Assembly (NCBI RefSeq): GCF_003339865.1 | Contig: NZ_QPKV01000006.1 | Span: 310,001-374,000, forward strand | Source of the DNA: Pedobacter chinensis | GTDB lineage: Bacteria > Bacteroidota > Bacteroidia > Sphingobacteriales > Sphingobacteriaceae | DNA length: 64,000 bases | Direction: 5' to 3' | In this document: piece after piece, positions 53,426 through 62,938 of the stretch | How positions within the stretch are numbered: position 1 is the stretch's first letter | How the letters are laid out: each line of letters opens with the position of its first letter | The notes under the pieces: model-generated | Database searches by the model: none | The model's input: the letters and a program-made list of their open reading frames with translations, nothing else | Told to the model about the DNA's origin: nothing | Position numbers and translations under genes: made by a program

Positions 53426-55169
53426 CGAGTTAACCTCACTGCAGGAAAAGCAATCTACCTACAAAGCGCTTAAAAGGTTGATTCGGCTGATATCAGCAGA
53501 ACGAAAAAATCTTTGGCTGGCTCTGGTTACTATTTTAGTCAATTCGGGTTTGCTTTTACTTGCTCCGCTTTTAATTGGATATACCATCGATACGTACATC
53601 AGAACAAAGCAATTTCATGGCGTTTTGCTTTTTGCTGGAATTCTTTTGGTTATGTATTTAATGGCCATGTTTACAGGTTATACACAAACCAAATTGATGG
53701 GCGGTGTTGGCCAGAGAATGTTATATACTTTACGAAATGCCATCTTTAATAAGTTGCAGGAATTACCTGTTTCGTTCTTTAATCAGAATAAAGCAGGAGA
53801 TTTAATTTCCAGGGTAAATAATGATACCGATAAACTGAACCAGTTTTTCTCTCAATCATTAATGCAATTTATTGGCAGCATTGTAACGATGATTGGCGCA
53901 GGAGTTTTCCTGTTATCTATTAATTTGGAACTTGGTTCTGCGGCACTTTCGCCCGCTGTGCTTATTGTTCTTTTTACCATGCTCTTATCGCCATGGGTAA
54001 AAAGAAAGAATGCCAGGAACCTGAAAAGTGTAGGCGGATTGAGTGCCGAAATTCAGGAAAGTCTGAACAACTTTAAAGTGATTATTGCTTTTAACCGGCG
54101 CGATTATTTTAGGAAACGTTTTGATGAGGCCAATAAAGAGAATTACAAAACAGCGATTGGAGCAGGTGTAGCTAACAATATTTTTGTTCCTGTTTATGGT
54201 TTGCTTTCGAGTGTAGCGCAACTAATCGTTTTGCTTTTCGGAATTTATCTTATTTCCATCGGTAACTTTTCTTTAGGTTTATTAGTAAGTTATATTTCTT
54301 ATACCACCAATTTTTATAACCCCTTAAGGCAACTGGCCGCCTTGTGGACCAGCTTTCAGGTGGCAATGGCAAGTTGGGACAGGATATCTCAAATTCTTTT
54401 ACTGGAAAGCGATTTAAAGCAAACTGCGGGAGATCAATCCATAACATCTGATGCTTTACTGGAGTTTAAAAATGTTCATTTTTCTTATGATGATTCAAAA
54501 GAAATTCTGCACAATATTAATCTTCGGTTTGATAAAGGGAAAACTTATGCATTGATTGGCCCTACCGGGGGCGGAAAAACCACCACTGCATCCTTAATTT
54601 CCCGCTTGTACGATGCTACAAAAGGAACAGTTCTTTTAAATGGCAAGGATATCCGCTCGTTTAGTGCCGAAGAGCGCACACAAAAAATTGGTTTCATTTT
54701 GCAAGAGCCATTTTTATTTACCGGAACGGTAAAGGATAATATTCTTTATGGAAACAGTCAGTATAAGGATGTTAGCGACCAGGAGCTGAAGAAAATAATT
54801 GAAGATGCTAATTTAAATGCGCTTCTGGCCATTTTCGATGAGGGATTAAATACACAGGTAACCTCGGGTTCTGACAGTATCAGCTTAGGACAAAAACAGT
54901 TAATTGCATTCATGAGAGCCGTTTTGCGAAATCCAGAATTGTTGATTCTGGATGAGGCTACTGCAAATATTGATACCATTACAGAACAATTATTGGGCAA
55001 TATTTTAAACAAGCTGTCAAAAGAAACCACTTTGGTTATTATTGCCCATCGTTTAAATACCATCGAAAACGCAGATGAGATCTATTTTGTAAATGAAGGC
55101 CAGGTTCAAAAAGCGGGAACGCTAAATGACGCCCTGGATATGTTGCTGAAGGGAAAGAGGGCCAGTTAA
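53409..55169 (+). CDS. ABC exporter half-transporter, subunit 2
   Basis: 586 aa from the ATG at 53409, which overlaps the end of subunit 1 by 17 nt. Six membrane helices (about 40-330) and a nucleotide-binding domain (about 350-585). Walker A GPTGGGKTT, Q-loop ILQEPFLF, Walker B LLILDEATANID with the catalytic Glu, and switch IIAHRLNTI are canonical, but the signature is ISLGQKQL instead of LSGGQ. With subunit 1 this gives one canonical and one degenerate ATP site. The earlier ATG at 53370 was rejected because it would extend deep into the upstream gene. Confidence 0.9.
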   Translation: MNYNLNELTSLQEKQSTYKALKRLIRLISAERKNLWLALVTILVNSGLLLLAPLLIGYTIDTYIRTKQFHGVLLFAGILLVMYLMAMFTGYTQTKLMGGVGQRMLYTLRNAIFNKLQELPVSFFNQNKAGDLISRVNNDTDKLNQFFSQSLMQFIGSIVTMIGAGVFLLSINLELGSAALSPAVLIVLFTMLLSPWVKRKNARNLKSVGGLSAEIQESLNNFKVIIAFNRRDYFRKRFDEANKENYKTAIGAGVANNIFVPVYGLLSSVAQLIVLLFGIYLISIGNFSLGLLVSYISYTTNFYNPLRQLAALWTSFQVAMASWDRISQILLLESDLKQTAGDQSITSDALLEFKNVHFSYDDSKEILHNINLRFDKGKTYALIGPTGGGKTTTASLISRLYDATKGTVLLNGKDIRSFSAEERTQKIGFILQEPFLFTGTVKDNILYGNSQYKDVSDQELKKIIEDANLNALLAIFDEGLNTQVTSGSDSISLGQKQLIAFMRAVLRNPELLILDEATANIDTITEQLLGNILNKLSKETTLVIIAHRLNTIENADEIYFVNEGQVQKAGTLNDALDMLLKGKRAS

Positions 55170-55721
55170 GCCTTTAATGAACTCGTTATTGCGGCGTCGA
55201 AGCAGGGAAATTGCCACGGAAGCACTGAAGTCACGAAAGATCATTCACTAAATTTCCGTGATAATCTGTGTTTCCGTGGCAAAAAAACGGTATTGTTCAG
55301 ATAATTCTACTTAAGATGAGATCATTATGTTATATGCATAATTTTATCATTAGCTCATACGAAACTAATTCTGTTACCGAATTACTAAACCTTTACAATT
55401 GCGAGGCACGAAGTACCTGCAAAGCAAGTTTGAATGCCTTAAACTAACAATGAAAAATCCTACAACTATCGATAGTTATATAACTGCCGCTTTAAGATTG
55501 CTTCGTTCCTCGCAATGACGGATTAAGGCCCAAAACTCACGTTAATTTAAGTTATTAAAGAAAGAATATCCAACAGATCTAAGAAAATTACGCAGACTTT
55601 ATTTTTGATCTGCGAAATCAGCTGCATCTGCGGGGAAACACTAAAGCTTAATAACCGCACAATATTTTTACTTGTATGGCAAAAAATTAATCCCCACTTT
55701 GCCTGTCCAAAAATCAGTCTC
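55170..55721. repeat. gene-free spacer with hairpin elements
   Basis: TTGCCACGGAAGCAC (from 55212) pairs with GTGTTTCCGTGGCAA (to 55283), one mismatch, 42-nt loop. A REP-like TTGCGAGGCACGAAG ... CTTCGTTCCTCGCAATGACGG segment spans about 55399-55521. CGCAGA...TCTGCGG pairings occur at 55591-55635. The frame extending the SMP-30 gene upstream to 55605 crosses this repeat and is not believed. Confidence 0.6.
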
Positions 55722-56609
55722 ATGAAAAAATATTTTCTGTTTTTAGCTTTGAACCTGTTTTCCTTATTTGTATTTGCCCAGAGTAACGCTCCCATTTTTG
55801 TTCAGGATAGTTTAAAACTGATTTCTTCACAATTTAAATTTACCGAAGGCGCATCTGTTGATCAGCAGGGAAATGTTTTTTTTACCGATCAACCAAATGA
55901 TAAAATCTGGAAGTACGATACCAGTGGGAAATTGAGTTTATATATGGATCAATCGGGGCGGGCAAACGGTACTTACGTTGATAAAAAAGGAAATCTTATT
56001 GTGTGTGCTGATGAAAATAATCAAATCTGGTCTATAGATAAAAATAAAAAAATAACCATCCTGTTTTCAGATTTTGAGGGAAAAAAGGTCAATGGCCCCA
56101 ATGATATTTGGTTAGATACAAAAGGAGGCATTTATTTTACTGATCCTTATTATCAACGTGATTATTGGGCTAGAAAATCACCTGAAATTGATCAACAAAG
56201 AGTTTACTATATCCCAAAAGGAAAAAAGAAAGCTGTAATTGTAGCTGATGATTTATTAAAGCCAAATGGCATTGTAGGCACGCCCGATGGCAAATTTCTG
56301 TATGTAGCCGATATGAATGCCAATAAAACTTACCGGTATGAAATCAATGCCGACGCCTCTTTAACAAACAGACAGGTTATATTAAATCAAAACTCTGATG
56401 GAATGACTTTGGATAGCAACGGTAATATTTATGTAACTGGTAAGGGTGTGAATATCTATAAACCAAATGGAGAGCAAATCGGGCATATAGATGTTCCAGA
56501 GAATTGGTGTGGCAATATCTGCTTTGGAGGGAAAAATAAAAATATTCTGTTTATCACAGCATCTAAATCACTTTATGCATTGCCTACAACGGCAAAAGGA
56601 GTAGAGTAA
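55722..56609 (+). CDS. SMP-30/gluconolactonase/LRE family protein, exported
   Basis: 295-aa six-bladed beta-propeller. The ATG at 55722 gives a signal peptide (MKKYFLFLALNLFSLFVFAQ). Seen: the metal-site glutamate in FTEGASVDQQGNVFFTDQPNDKIWKYD, KVNGPNDIWLDTKGGIYFTDPYYQRDYW (Asn and Asp ligands) and NGIVGTPDGKFLYVAD, plus SDGMTLDSNGNIYVTG. These are typical calcium-dependent lactonases acting on sugar lactones in the periplasm. Substrate not predictable. Single gene. Confidence 0.9.
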   Translation: MKKYFLFLALNLFSLFVFAQSNAPIFVQDSLKLISSQFKFTEGASVDQQGNVFFTDQPNDKIWKYDTSGKLSLYMDQSGRANGTYVDKKGNLIVCADENNQIWSIDKNKKITILFSDFEGKKVNGPNDIWLDTKGGIYFTDPYYQRDYWARKSPEIDQQRVYYIPKGKKKAVIVADDLLKPNGIVGTPDGKFLYVADMNANKTYRYEINADASLTNRQVILNQNSDGMTLDSNGNIYVTGKGVNIYKPNGEQIGHIDVPENWCGNICFGGKNKNILFITASKSLYALPTTAKGVE

Positions 56610-56755
56610 ATTGTCCGTTTCAGGTTTAAGAGGATAATAATTTTAAAAATCAAAAATTTTTACTTTTCATTTGGTCGAAATTATTGTATTTTATTTTCAG
56701 TAAATTTTGAAAGTTCAATATGTTTATTTATTATTGCTAAATAAATCAACGTATT

Positions 56756-57661
56756 ATGAATGCACTAATAAACAGAAAAACTTTAGGGTTCATCATTCCA
56801 AACATAGTTATACTTCCTATTATTGGGATAAATAAATTATTCAATGCTTCCAGTGGCGGAATATTGGTTTTCTCTGAATTTGTAATTCTGCCAATTTTAA
56901 TTGGGATAATGAGTGCCTGGTTTTGGAAGAATGATAAACTATCAGGCAAAACGTTAATTTGGAATTCTATCATTAACGGATTTATCGCAATTCTGCTTAG
57001 TTTTCTTTTCTTGGGAGAGGGGGCAATTTGTTTGATCATTGTTTCTCCGCTAATATTCGTTTTTGTAATCACAGGAGCTTTTATCGGTAAAATGATGTTT
57101 AAAAGAGGAAATCAAAGGCTCAATGTCAGTTTTGTTTCTTTGTTAATGGCAATATTTATTGTCGATTCTGTTTCAGAGCATCATTATGAGAATATGGTAT
57201 CTGATGAAGTTATTATCAAAGCATCTCCGGAAAAAATTTGGAAAAATGTTGTGGCTTTTGAAAAAATCGAACAACCGAATCATTATTGGTTGTTTCAAAT
57301 AGGAATGCCAAGCCCAATTCAAACTACTGTTACTGATTATAAAAATGGAGCCGGAAGGAAATGTATTTTTAGTAATGGATATATTTTCGATGAAAAGATT
57401 GTACAATTTGAAATCAATAAAAATTTAACTTTTGATATAGTTAACCAACCGAAAGATCCGGAGATTATGGGACATATCGATATTGATAGAGGTCAGTTTT
57501 TGTTAAAAGATAATGGAAATGGTACAACAACGCTTATAGGCAATAGCTGGTATAAATTACATGTTTTCCCGATCTGGTATTATGATATCTGGGCAGAAAG
57601 CATTACCAGAAATGTTCATTTAAGGGTAATGAATCATATTAAGACATTAAGCGAAAAATAA
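56756..57661 (+). CDS. membrane protein with C-terminal SRPBCC domain
   Basis: 301 aa. The N-terminal half has about four or five membrane segments (TLGFIIPNIVILPIIGI, FVILPILIGIMSAWFW, IINGFIAILLSFLFL, LIIVSPLIFVFVITGAFIG, VSFVSLLMAIFIVDSV). The C-terminal half opens with VSDEVIIKASPEKIWKNVVAFEKI and continues as a Bet v1-like domain (GAGRKCIFSNGYIFDEKIVQFE, FLLKDNGNGTTTLIGNSWYKL). The combination occurs in Bacteroidota and its function is unknown. The stop TAA shares its last A with the ATG of the following gene. Confidence 0.75.
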   Translation: MNALINRKTLGFIIPNIVILPIIGINKLFNASSGGILVFSEFVILPILIGIMSAWFWKNDKLSGKTLIWNSIINGFIAILLSFLFLGEGAICLIIVSPLIFVFVITGAFIGKMMFKRGNQRLNVSFVSLLMAIFIVDSVSEHHYENMVSDEVIIKASPEKIWKNVVAFEKIEQPNHYWLFQIGMPSPIQTTVTDYKNGAGRKCIFSNGYIFDEKIVQFEINKNLTFDIVNQPKDPEIMGHIDIDRGQFLLKDNGNGTTTLIGNSWYKLHVFPIWYYDIWAESITRNVHLRVMNHIKTLSEK

Positions 57662-58077
57662 TGTTTGATTTAGTAGTTAAATATCTCAGTTTCTTAAAAT
57701 CAATCCCTTTGTTTGCATTGATATATGATAGCATCTTAAAACTTAACACACTAATTTCTGATCCTTTAAAATTAGCCTGGTACGATGAAATAGAAGAGGA
57801 AGTGCTTAAATGGAATGGAACCAGCATTAGCCTGCATAAATTCGGAGGAACACAGTTTAACTACCATCAAAAAGAATTAGGTCATTTGCATAGCAATGGT
57901 ATTCTGGATGTATTATTCAATAAAAAAATCAAGCAGAAATTAATTGATGATGGTAGAGCAAAGGAGCATCATGTATTTAAAAAATCTGGGTGGATTAGTT
58001 TATATATTAAAGATCGGGCCGATGTGAAAAATGCGATAGCGTTACTTTTTATAGCTTATAAAAGCTATAAGAAATAA
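57661..58077 (+). CDS. luciferase-domain-like protein (DUF5519)
   Basis: 138-aa protein resembling the DUF5519 luciferase-domain family: W-NGTSISLHKFGGTQFNYHQKELGHLHSNGILDVLFNKKIKQKLI followed by AKEHHVFKKSGWISLYIKDRADVKNAIALLFIAYK. The HxFGGxxF, GHLHxxGxLD and HHxxxxSGW blocks are the family's conserved features. There is no evidence that it emits light; its function in bacteria is unknown. It overlaps the preceding gene in a TAATG junction, so it is translationally coupled to the SRPBCC membrane protein. Confidence 0.78.
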   Translation: MFDLVVKYLSFLKSIPLFALIYDSILKLNTLISDPLKLAWYDEIEEEVLKWNGTSISLHKFGGTQFNYHQKELGHLHSNGILDVLFNKKIKQKLIDDGRAKEHHVFKKSGWISLYIKDRADVKNAIALLFIAYKSYKK

Positions 58078-58204
58078 TATTGTAATCCTTATTTTATTCA
58101 CGAATGGTTAATTATATATTTCTTGTTCAGTTTATTCAACCGTCAAAAATATTAAAGTCATTGTATAATTTTGTTATTCCTAATTATATAGGGATAGACA
58201 ACTA

Positions 58205-58236
58205 AAAAAGGCCCTTTCAGGATTGAAGGGCTTTTT
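58205..58236. terminator. bidirectional intrinsic terminator
   Basis: AAAAAG(G)CCCTT ... AAGGGCTTTTT, an 11-bp stem with one bulged G, between the DUF5519 gene and the convergent gene at 58310-58666. Confidence 0.8.
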
Positions 58237-58309
58237 AATTTCAGAAAACTTTCAGCCCTGAATAGCGATGTAAAAACCCGTTATGAATAAGACACCTTGG
58301 CGTGACTAG

Positions 58310-58666
58310 CTACGGTTGCTTAAAATAATCTTGTATAAGCCTATTGATTTCCTCATTTACAGGCAGTTTACTATCATTCGCAAGTTTATGTTGAGAAGAG
58401 TTATATTTTTCAATAAACGTAGCTTCTGTTTCACTAAATTTCAAATAACCCTGTTCAAAATATCTTTCTTCAATTTCTGCTGAAGAATCCATTGAACGGA
58501 ACCATAGTTTAACCATTGATAAAGAAAGTTTATCAAAGTAAAGCCAGTGATAAATTTGTGCAATATCAGCGTCATCAGGAAGATCGAGGCGCTGAACTTC
58601 CATGATCAGGGTTTCAGCATTTTCGAAACGATAAAGTATTTTATAATTAGCCAGCATTGCCCGCAA
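58310..58666 (-). CDS. hypothetical protein
   Basis: 118-aa acidic, helical, soluble protein with no motif I recognise (IAQIYHWLYFDKLSLSMVKLWFRSMDSS, ERYFEQGYLKFSETEATFIEKYN). Composition and codon use look like neighbouring genes. It has its own convergent terminator downstream (58205-58236). The start is uncertain; ATGs at 58666 and 58657 are both possible. The 58667-58990 stretch upstream has an overlapping minus-strand frame (58606-58935) without protein-like features. Confidence 0.5.
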   Translation of the reverse strand: MRAMLANYKILYRFENAETLIMEVQRLDLPDDADIAQIYHWLYFDKLSLSMVKLWFRSMDSSAEIEERYFEQGYLKFSETEATFIEKYNSSQHKLANDSKLPVNEEINRLIQDYFKQP

Positions 58667-58966
58667 AAGTAATACAACCGCAGTAAGTTAGTGGATGATA
58701 TTTTCAACATTTTTTTAACAGAGCATTTAGCGTGTTTTTTCAAAGGATGATTTATGCCTTTAGCCAGAATCTGATTCGCTAAAGCAGTCATTTTTTGATT
58801 TAATGAGTTAAAATCTGAATGGATTTTTATCAAACTTAACATACACCACCTCATATTTGAAAAGGATGAAGTCAAAGTTTGATTATTATCAACACAAATA
58901 TTCCAAAAAGCCTTGAAAACTGTAATATTAAACATACAAAATATTTCTGTTTAGTATTTCTATTCT

Positions 58967-58974
58967 TATCTTTG
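58967..58974 (+). promoter_or_regulatory. -7 box of the gene at 58991
   Basis: TATCTTTG, 16 nt upstream of the ATG, giving a predicted leader of about 10 nt. Confidence 0.55.
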
Positions 58975-58990
58975 GCAAAAAATAATTGAA

Positions 58991-59632
58991 ATGAAAACCA
59001 CATTGTCAATCGCTCTATTGTTCTTGGTAACTCTCTCATTTACATCTATATCCGCTACTTTTGCGCAGAACGTGCATACAGCAAATTATACAACATCTTC
59101 TCAAATTTCTGATCAGATTAATGGAGATGATTTGGTGGGGAAATTATTATTCGACAGATATGAGTTCACTAAGAATTTAAACAAAAATTCCAGTGCTAAG
59201 GCCAATCTTCCTAAGGCAGAATATATTTTCAATCGAGATCATGAAGCAATCATTACTTTCAATGGTTTGGATTTCGTTGTAAGAGATAACCAGGTTATCG
59301 GAATCAAAGGCTTAAGCCTTTCGAATGAAGTGTTAGCCCAAATTACTAAAAAGTTGGTTTTTCTGGATAGAGTACAATATTATTATTCTGAGAAATCAAA
59401 TTTGACTTATTTAAATCCAAACATGGATATTCAGGATGTTAAATATTTAGATAAGCAGTTTTTTTCAGCATTGAAAATATTAAACGCTACCGTGAGAGAT
59501 ATTTCTGCTTTTACAAAAAAGCAAAATCCATCATTAACAGTTGAAATGAATATTTCAAAAATGCGTCAGCCAAATATCGATAAGTCTGTTGAAAAACAAA
59601 GTTTTCAATCGCTGGTACAATTAGCAAGATAA
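58991..59632 (+). CDS. hypothetical exported protein
   Basis: 213-aa protein with a signal peptide (TTLSIALLFLVTLSFTSISATFAQ). The rest is polar with alternating short strands and helices (AEYIFNRDHEAIITFNGLDFVVRDNQVIGIKGLSLSNEVLAQITKKLVFLDRVQYYY). No known domain recognised; not a lipoprotein and not an obvious barrel. Probably periplasmic. It has a strong -7 box and its own terminator, so it is a complete single-gene unit. Confidence 0.75.
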   Translation: MKTTLSIALLFLVTLSFTSISATFAQNVHTANYTTSSQISDQINGDDLVGKLLFDRYEFTKNLNKNSSAKANLPKAEYIFNRDHEAIITFNGLDFVVRDNQVIGIKGLSLSNEVLAQITKKLVFLDRVQYYYSEKSNLTYLNPNMDIQDVKYLDKQFFSALKILNATVRDISAFTKKQNPSLTVEMNISKMRQPNIDKSVEKQSFQSLVQLAR

Positions 59633-59670
59633 TTTGTTCTTTTTAAAGGTTAAAATCCATTTGATTTTAA

Positions 59671-59703
59671 AACTCGCATATGATAAGTATGTGAGTTTTT
59701 TTG
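59671..59703 (+). terminator. intrinsic terminator
   Basis: AAACTCGCATA-TGATAAG-TATGTGAGTTT followed by TTTT, an 11-bp stem with one G-T pair, 38 bp after the stop of the gene at 58991. Confidence 0.8.
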
Positions 59704-59755
59704 TGTGAAAAAAGATTAAGCCAGTTGATTTGAGTCGTTTCAACCTTTTTATTTT

Positions 59756-60553
59756 TTAATCAGTCATCCCAATAGCTAGCGAGCGGAGCAGAATTTCCTG
59801 CTGATGAAAATCTTTTTCGAGCTTTGTTTTAAGTGTTTTCCAATAGTTCAGTTCAAATGTGGCGGCCATAACTTCGAATACGATAAGTTCATCCTGTTCC
59901 GTTTTCCCGTTCTTGCGCCATTTGCCACTTACCGGCGTTTGATTAAATATGCTGATTCCTCCAAACTTTTTAGTAAGCACAGTTTCTAATTGACTAAGTT
60001 TTTTCTCGGCTGCTGAAGATTTTGGAAAGGGCAAAAAAAGCTGTATCAGTTGTGTTTTGATGGTATTTTCCTCTCTACCTTTTTCAATAAGTATTGCAGC
60101 TGTTTTTGCAGTTGCATATTCGAGTATTTTAAAAGATTTTTCGGCTTGCTCATTATAATTAATAAAAAATTGTTCAATCTGTTCAAGCAATGCCTTTGGC
60201 AAATCCCTGATCTCGTTAACGCTGGAATAAACCAGGCTGATTTGAGGAATTGCCAGGAAGCGATCATTACGCATTTTCTCTCCATTTCGTTCTGTCTGAA
60301 TTGCTGTTATAACACCAATTATTCTACATTCAACCATGCAGCCGGTAAAAGTTTGCAATTCGGAGATGACCAGGACATCCAGTGGATCTCCATCGCCTCC
60401 AACAGTTCCGGGTAGAAATCCAAAATCAAAAGGGAAAACCATCCCTGACGGCAAGATCTTGGTCAGTATAAATAAACGTTGTGCGGGGTCATAGTCAAAT
60501 TTCTCCTGACTGCCTCCTGGCGTTTCGATCACGACTTGTATACATGTTTTCAT
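59756..60553 (-). CDS. family I inorganic pyrophosphatase with C-terminal extension
   Basis: 265-aa cytoplasmic enzyme that splits pyrophosphate. The first 180 residues hold the family I core: IETPGGSQEKFDYDP, LPSGMVFPFDFGFLPGTVGGDGDPLDVLV (the metal-binding DGDPLD signature), and NDRFLAIP. Ordinary bacterial family I enzymes are about 175-180 residues, so the last 85 are additional. That part begins SSAAEKKLSQLETVLTKKFG and ends DELIVFEVMAATFELNYWKTLKTKLEKDFHQQEILLRSLAIG, which looks like a compact alpha/beta domain of unknown role. The upstream PPase core lacks some residues of the canonical enzyme near the N-terminus (no ExPKGS-type lysine seen), so activity may differ. Confidence 0.8.
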   Translation of the reverse strand: MKTCIQVVIETPGGSQEKFDYDPAQRLFILTKILPSGMVFPFDFGFLPGTVGGDGDPLDVLVISELQTFTGCMVECRIIGVITAIQTERNGEKMRNDRFLAIPQISLVYSSVNEIRDLPKALLEQIEQFFINYNEQAEKSFKILEYATAKTAAILIEKGREENTIKTQLIQLFLPFPKSSAAEKKLSQLETVLTKKFGGISIFNQTPVSGKWRKNGKTEQDELIVFEVMAATFELNYWKTLKTKLEKDFHQQEILLRSLAIGMTD

Positions 60554-60685
60554 AGCAGGAATTATTTTCTAAATACACAAAAAAACAGCACTAAGTTTTA
60601 CAAAAGAGAAATCAGAGTTATTATGGTAATTGATTAAATGTAAAATCATCTTTAGTATTCAATACCGGGATTCAAGAACCATTTA

Positions 60686-62302
60686 TCAATAGTTTCCCTT
60701 TCCTGATAGAAGCATGGCCGCCAGTCTATCATCAAGATGATAAATATCCTGTCTGAAATTCAATTGATGTTTTCGGTCTACAAAAGCAGTAAAGTAAGCA
60801 ATGTAAACCGGGGTTTTCTTTTTCAGTGGAACATAGATTTCCTTCCCAGCCTGCATTGCGCTGATTATTTTGTCTGATGGCCATTGTGGAGAGTCTTTAA
60901 GTAAGAATTCTGCCAGCTTCCTGGGCTCCGCTACCCGGATACAACCATGGCTAAAAGCCCTGGCCGGTTCAAGGAAAAGGGATCGCGAGGGGGTATCATG
61001 CAGATAGATATTGTGAGAATTGGGGAAAAGGAACTTTACCTGCCCCAAAGAATTGTTTTTCCCAGGTCGCTGCCTGATAATGGGCAGGCCATCGCTTGAC
61101 CCTACAATTTCCATTTGATGTGACTCCAGAAAATTTGAACGGCTTCTCATTCCCGGGAGTATTTCTTTTTTAACGATACTAGGTGGAACGTTCCAGTAAG
61201 GGCTGAACACAATGGATTCAAGTTCTCCATAAAAAACAGTTGTTCTATTCATGGTTTTTCCGACTACCACATTACAACTCCACAGCAAACTGTCAGTATC
61301 ATAAACATGAAGTTTGAACTCTGGAATATTTACTGCAAGGTATTCACCTTCTTGCGTAACAGGAAGCCAACGGCTCCGTTCCATATTGATCAGGATTTGG
61401 GTAATACGTTCTTTTAACGGTATGTTCAGTGCGTTAAGGGTAAGTGCATCCATTGTGCCGCTTGGTTTCAGTCCATGCCTGATTTGAAAATTCCTGAACC
61501 CTTCAGCCAATGGTTCATCGAATATTGCCGATTCTGTTTTTGCAGGGAGATCTCCTAAAAGAATGAGGCGCTGACGGATGAGCTGGATGGCTTCTGAAGA
61601 ATCTCCTAAGCGTGGAAATCGATTTAACTTAACTGGCAACCAGGATTCTGTTTTTTCAAGTGTGCGGTATTTTGTGAGAAAGGATTTAAGCAGTTCATAT
61701 TGTCGATAAACAGGTTCAGTAGATAAAGCGTTTTTTAACGGTAATTTCAGTATGCTATCCAGGTAGCCATTATAGGATAGTCGTTTGCGTGGCAGAAACC
61801 AACTATTGGCCCGGCTCTCTTCATCTGTCATGCCTTCCCAGGCCATCCTGGCAAACACAAAATACTGCGCAGTTAACATCAACTCCGTCATTTCCTGAGT
61901 GTTTTTTGATAGAGGCGTGTGCAGAAGTGAGTCCATCTCCCTGAGATATGGCGGCTTCCCATGGATTCCATCTTCTTCCATTCCGGCAATGCGATTGGCA
62001 AGGTTCCCTGCATGTTCAATAAGTGTATCATGCTCAAACCATGCATAGGCATATTTTCTCCGATCATAAAATTTTACAATTTCTGCCTCATAGGGATCAA
62101 ATAGAGGGAATTTCTTTAAAAAGGAATCAATAGCTGTGCTGTCAAAAGTAGAACTGAGTTGCGAACTGAAATGACCAGCTATGGATGCATTGTTATAAAG
62201 CTTTTTCTTTTGTGCTTTTTTACCTTTCTGCACACAGCCTGTTAACCAACAACAAAGCGTAATAATGATTAAAAATAACAGTGATCGGGACTTTTGCGAC
62301 AT
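60686..62302 (-). CDS. L,D-transpeptidase, YcbB-type lipoprotein
   Basis: 538-aa cell-wall cross-linking enzyme. Lipobox LTGC (C23). The order is: an N-terminal scaffold domain (about 60-210), a peptidoglycan-binding helical domain (RLGDSSEAIQLIRQRLILLGDLP through SGTMDALTLNALNIPLKERI), and a YkuD catalytic domain with the motif SHGCIRVAEP containing the nucleophilic cysteine. It makes 3-3 peptide cross-links in murein or attaches proteins. Full length; single gene. The spacer to the next gene is 247 bp and shows nothing clear. Confidence 0.92.
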   Translation of the reverse strand: MSQKSRSLLFLIIITLCCWLTGCVQKGKKAQKKKLYNNASIAGHFSSQLSSTFDSTAIDSFLKKFPLFDPYEAEIVKFYDRRKYAYAWFEHDTLIEHAGNLANRIAGMEEDGIHGKPPYLREMDSLLHTPLSKNTQEMTELMLTAQYFVFARMAWEGMTDEESRANSWFLPRKRLSYNGYLDSILKLPLKNALSTEPVYRQYELLKSFLTKYRTLEKTESWLPVKLNRFPRLGDSSEAIQLIRQRLILLGDLPAKTESAIFDEPLAEGFRNFQIRHGLKPSGTMDALTLNALNIPLKERITQILINMERSRWLPVTQEGEYLAVNIPEFKLHVYDTDSLLWSCNVVVGKTMNRTTVFYGELESIVFSPYWNVPPSIVKKEILPGMRSRSNFLESHQMEIVGSSDGLPIIRQRPGKNNSLGQVKFLFPNSHNIYLHDTPSRSLFLEPARAFSHGCIRVAEPRKLAEFLLKDSPQWPSDKIISAMQAGKEIYVPLKKKTPVYIAYFTAFVDRKHQLNFRQDIYHLDDRLAAMLLSGKGNY

Positions 62303-62549
62303 ATTGTAGAGTTGTAAATGCCTTTGGCCAGTACAAGATAAACATTAAATGGCAATCAGAAAAGAATCTTATGTGATGGGTTGAACCGAAAGGAGTATCG
62401 ATTATAAATAGTATTGAATACTGGAGATGGATTAGTTTAAATAATTATTACTGTTAAGCATATTGTGCAGAGAATCAAGATTGATCATGACCCGTATCAT
62501 TTTTAACTGCAGTTGATTACCTAATTTTATTTCAGCAAATCGGATTTTT

Positions 62550-62855
62550 ATGAAACATCTTCACTTTAATTTTCAATCTCCTACAAAGGGTACTTATACC
62601 ATAACTTCTTATTCAGAAACTAGTGATGAATCTTATCAGGCTGATTTCGAAGTTCAGCAAAATGGCATTTTGAAGGTTCCCCTTGAATCGCTCGATGAAG
62701 GACAATGGGAAATCGTAATCAGGTGGGAAATTTCTGGAAAGCAGTTTGAGAGACGCAGAAAATTCTCAGTCCTTGCCGAAAGGAATCTTTTTCATGCCAA
62801 CAAATATGCAAGTGCCTGTTTGAATGAAAAAAAGGGGCAGCTGTTTCATCATTAA
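62550..62855 (+). CDS. hypothetical small protein (FixH-like fold)
   Basis: 101-aa protein without signal peptide. The sequence alternates beta-strands (KHLHFNFQSPTKGTYTITSYSE, QADFEVQQNGILKVPLESLDEGQWEIVIRWEISGKQFERRRKFSV), resembling the single Ig-like domain of FixH-type proteins but lacking a membrane anchor and copper ligands. The C-terminal 25 residues are low in structure. Coding appearance is good but the family is uncertain. Confidence 0.55.
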   Translation: MKHLHFNFQSPTKGTYTITSYSETSDESYQADFEVQQNGILKVPLESLDEGQWEIVIRWEISGKQFERRRKFSVLAERNLFHANKYASACLNEKKGQLFHH

Positions 62856-62938
62856 GTTTGAATCCCATACTACAATGCAGGCTTATAGAGCTGGCAACGG
62901 CATTCGTTAATTAGTATATCTTACTTTGATTATTCGGG

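Noticed and set aside
58606..58935. 109-codon minus-strand frame
   Set aside because: Overlaps the better frame at 58310-58666 and has a composition unlike neighbouring proteins.
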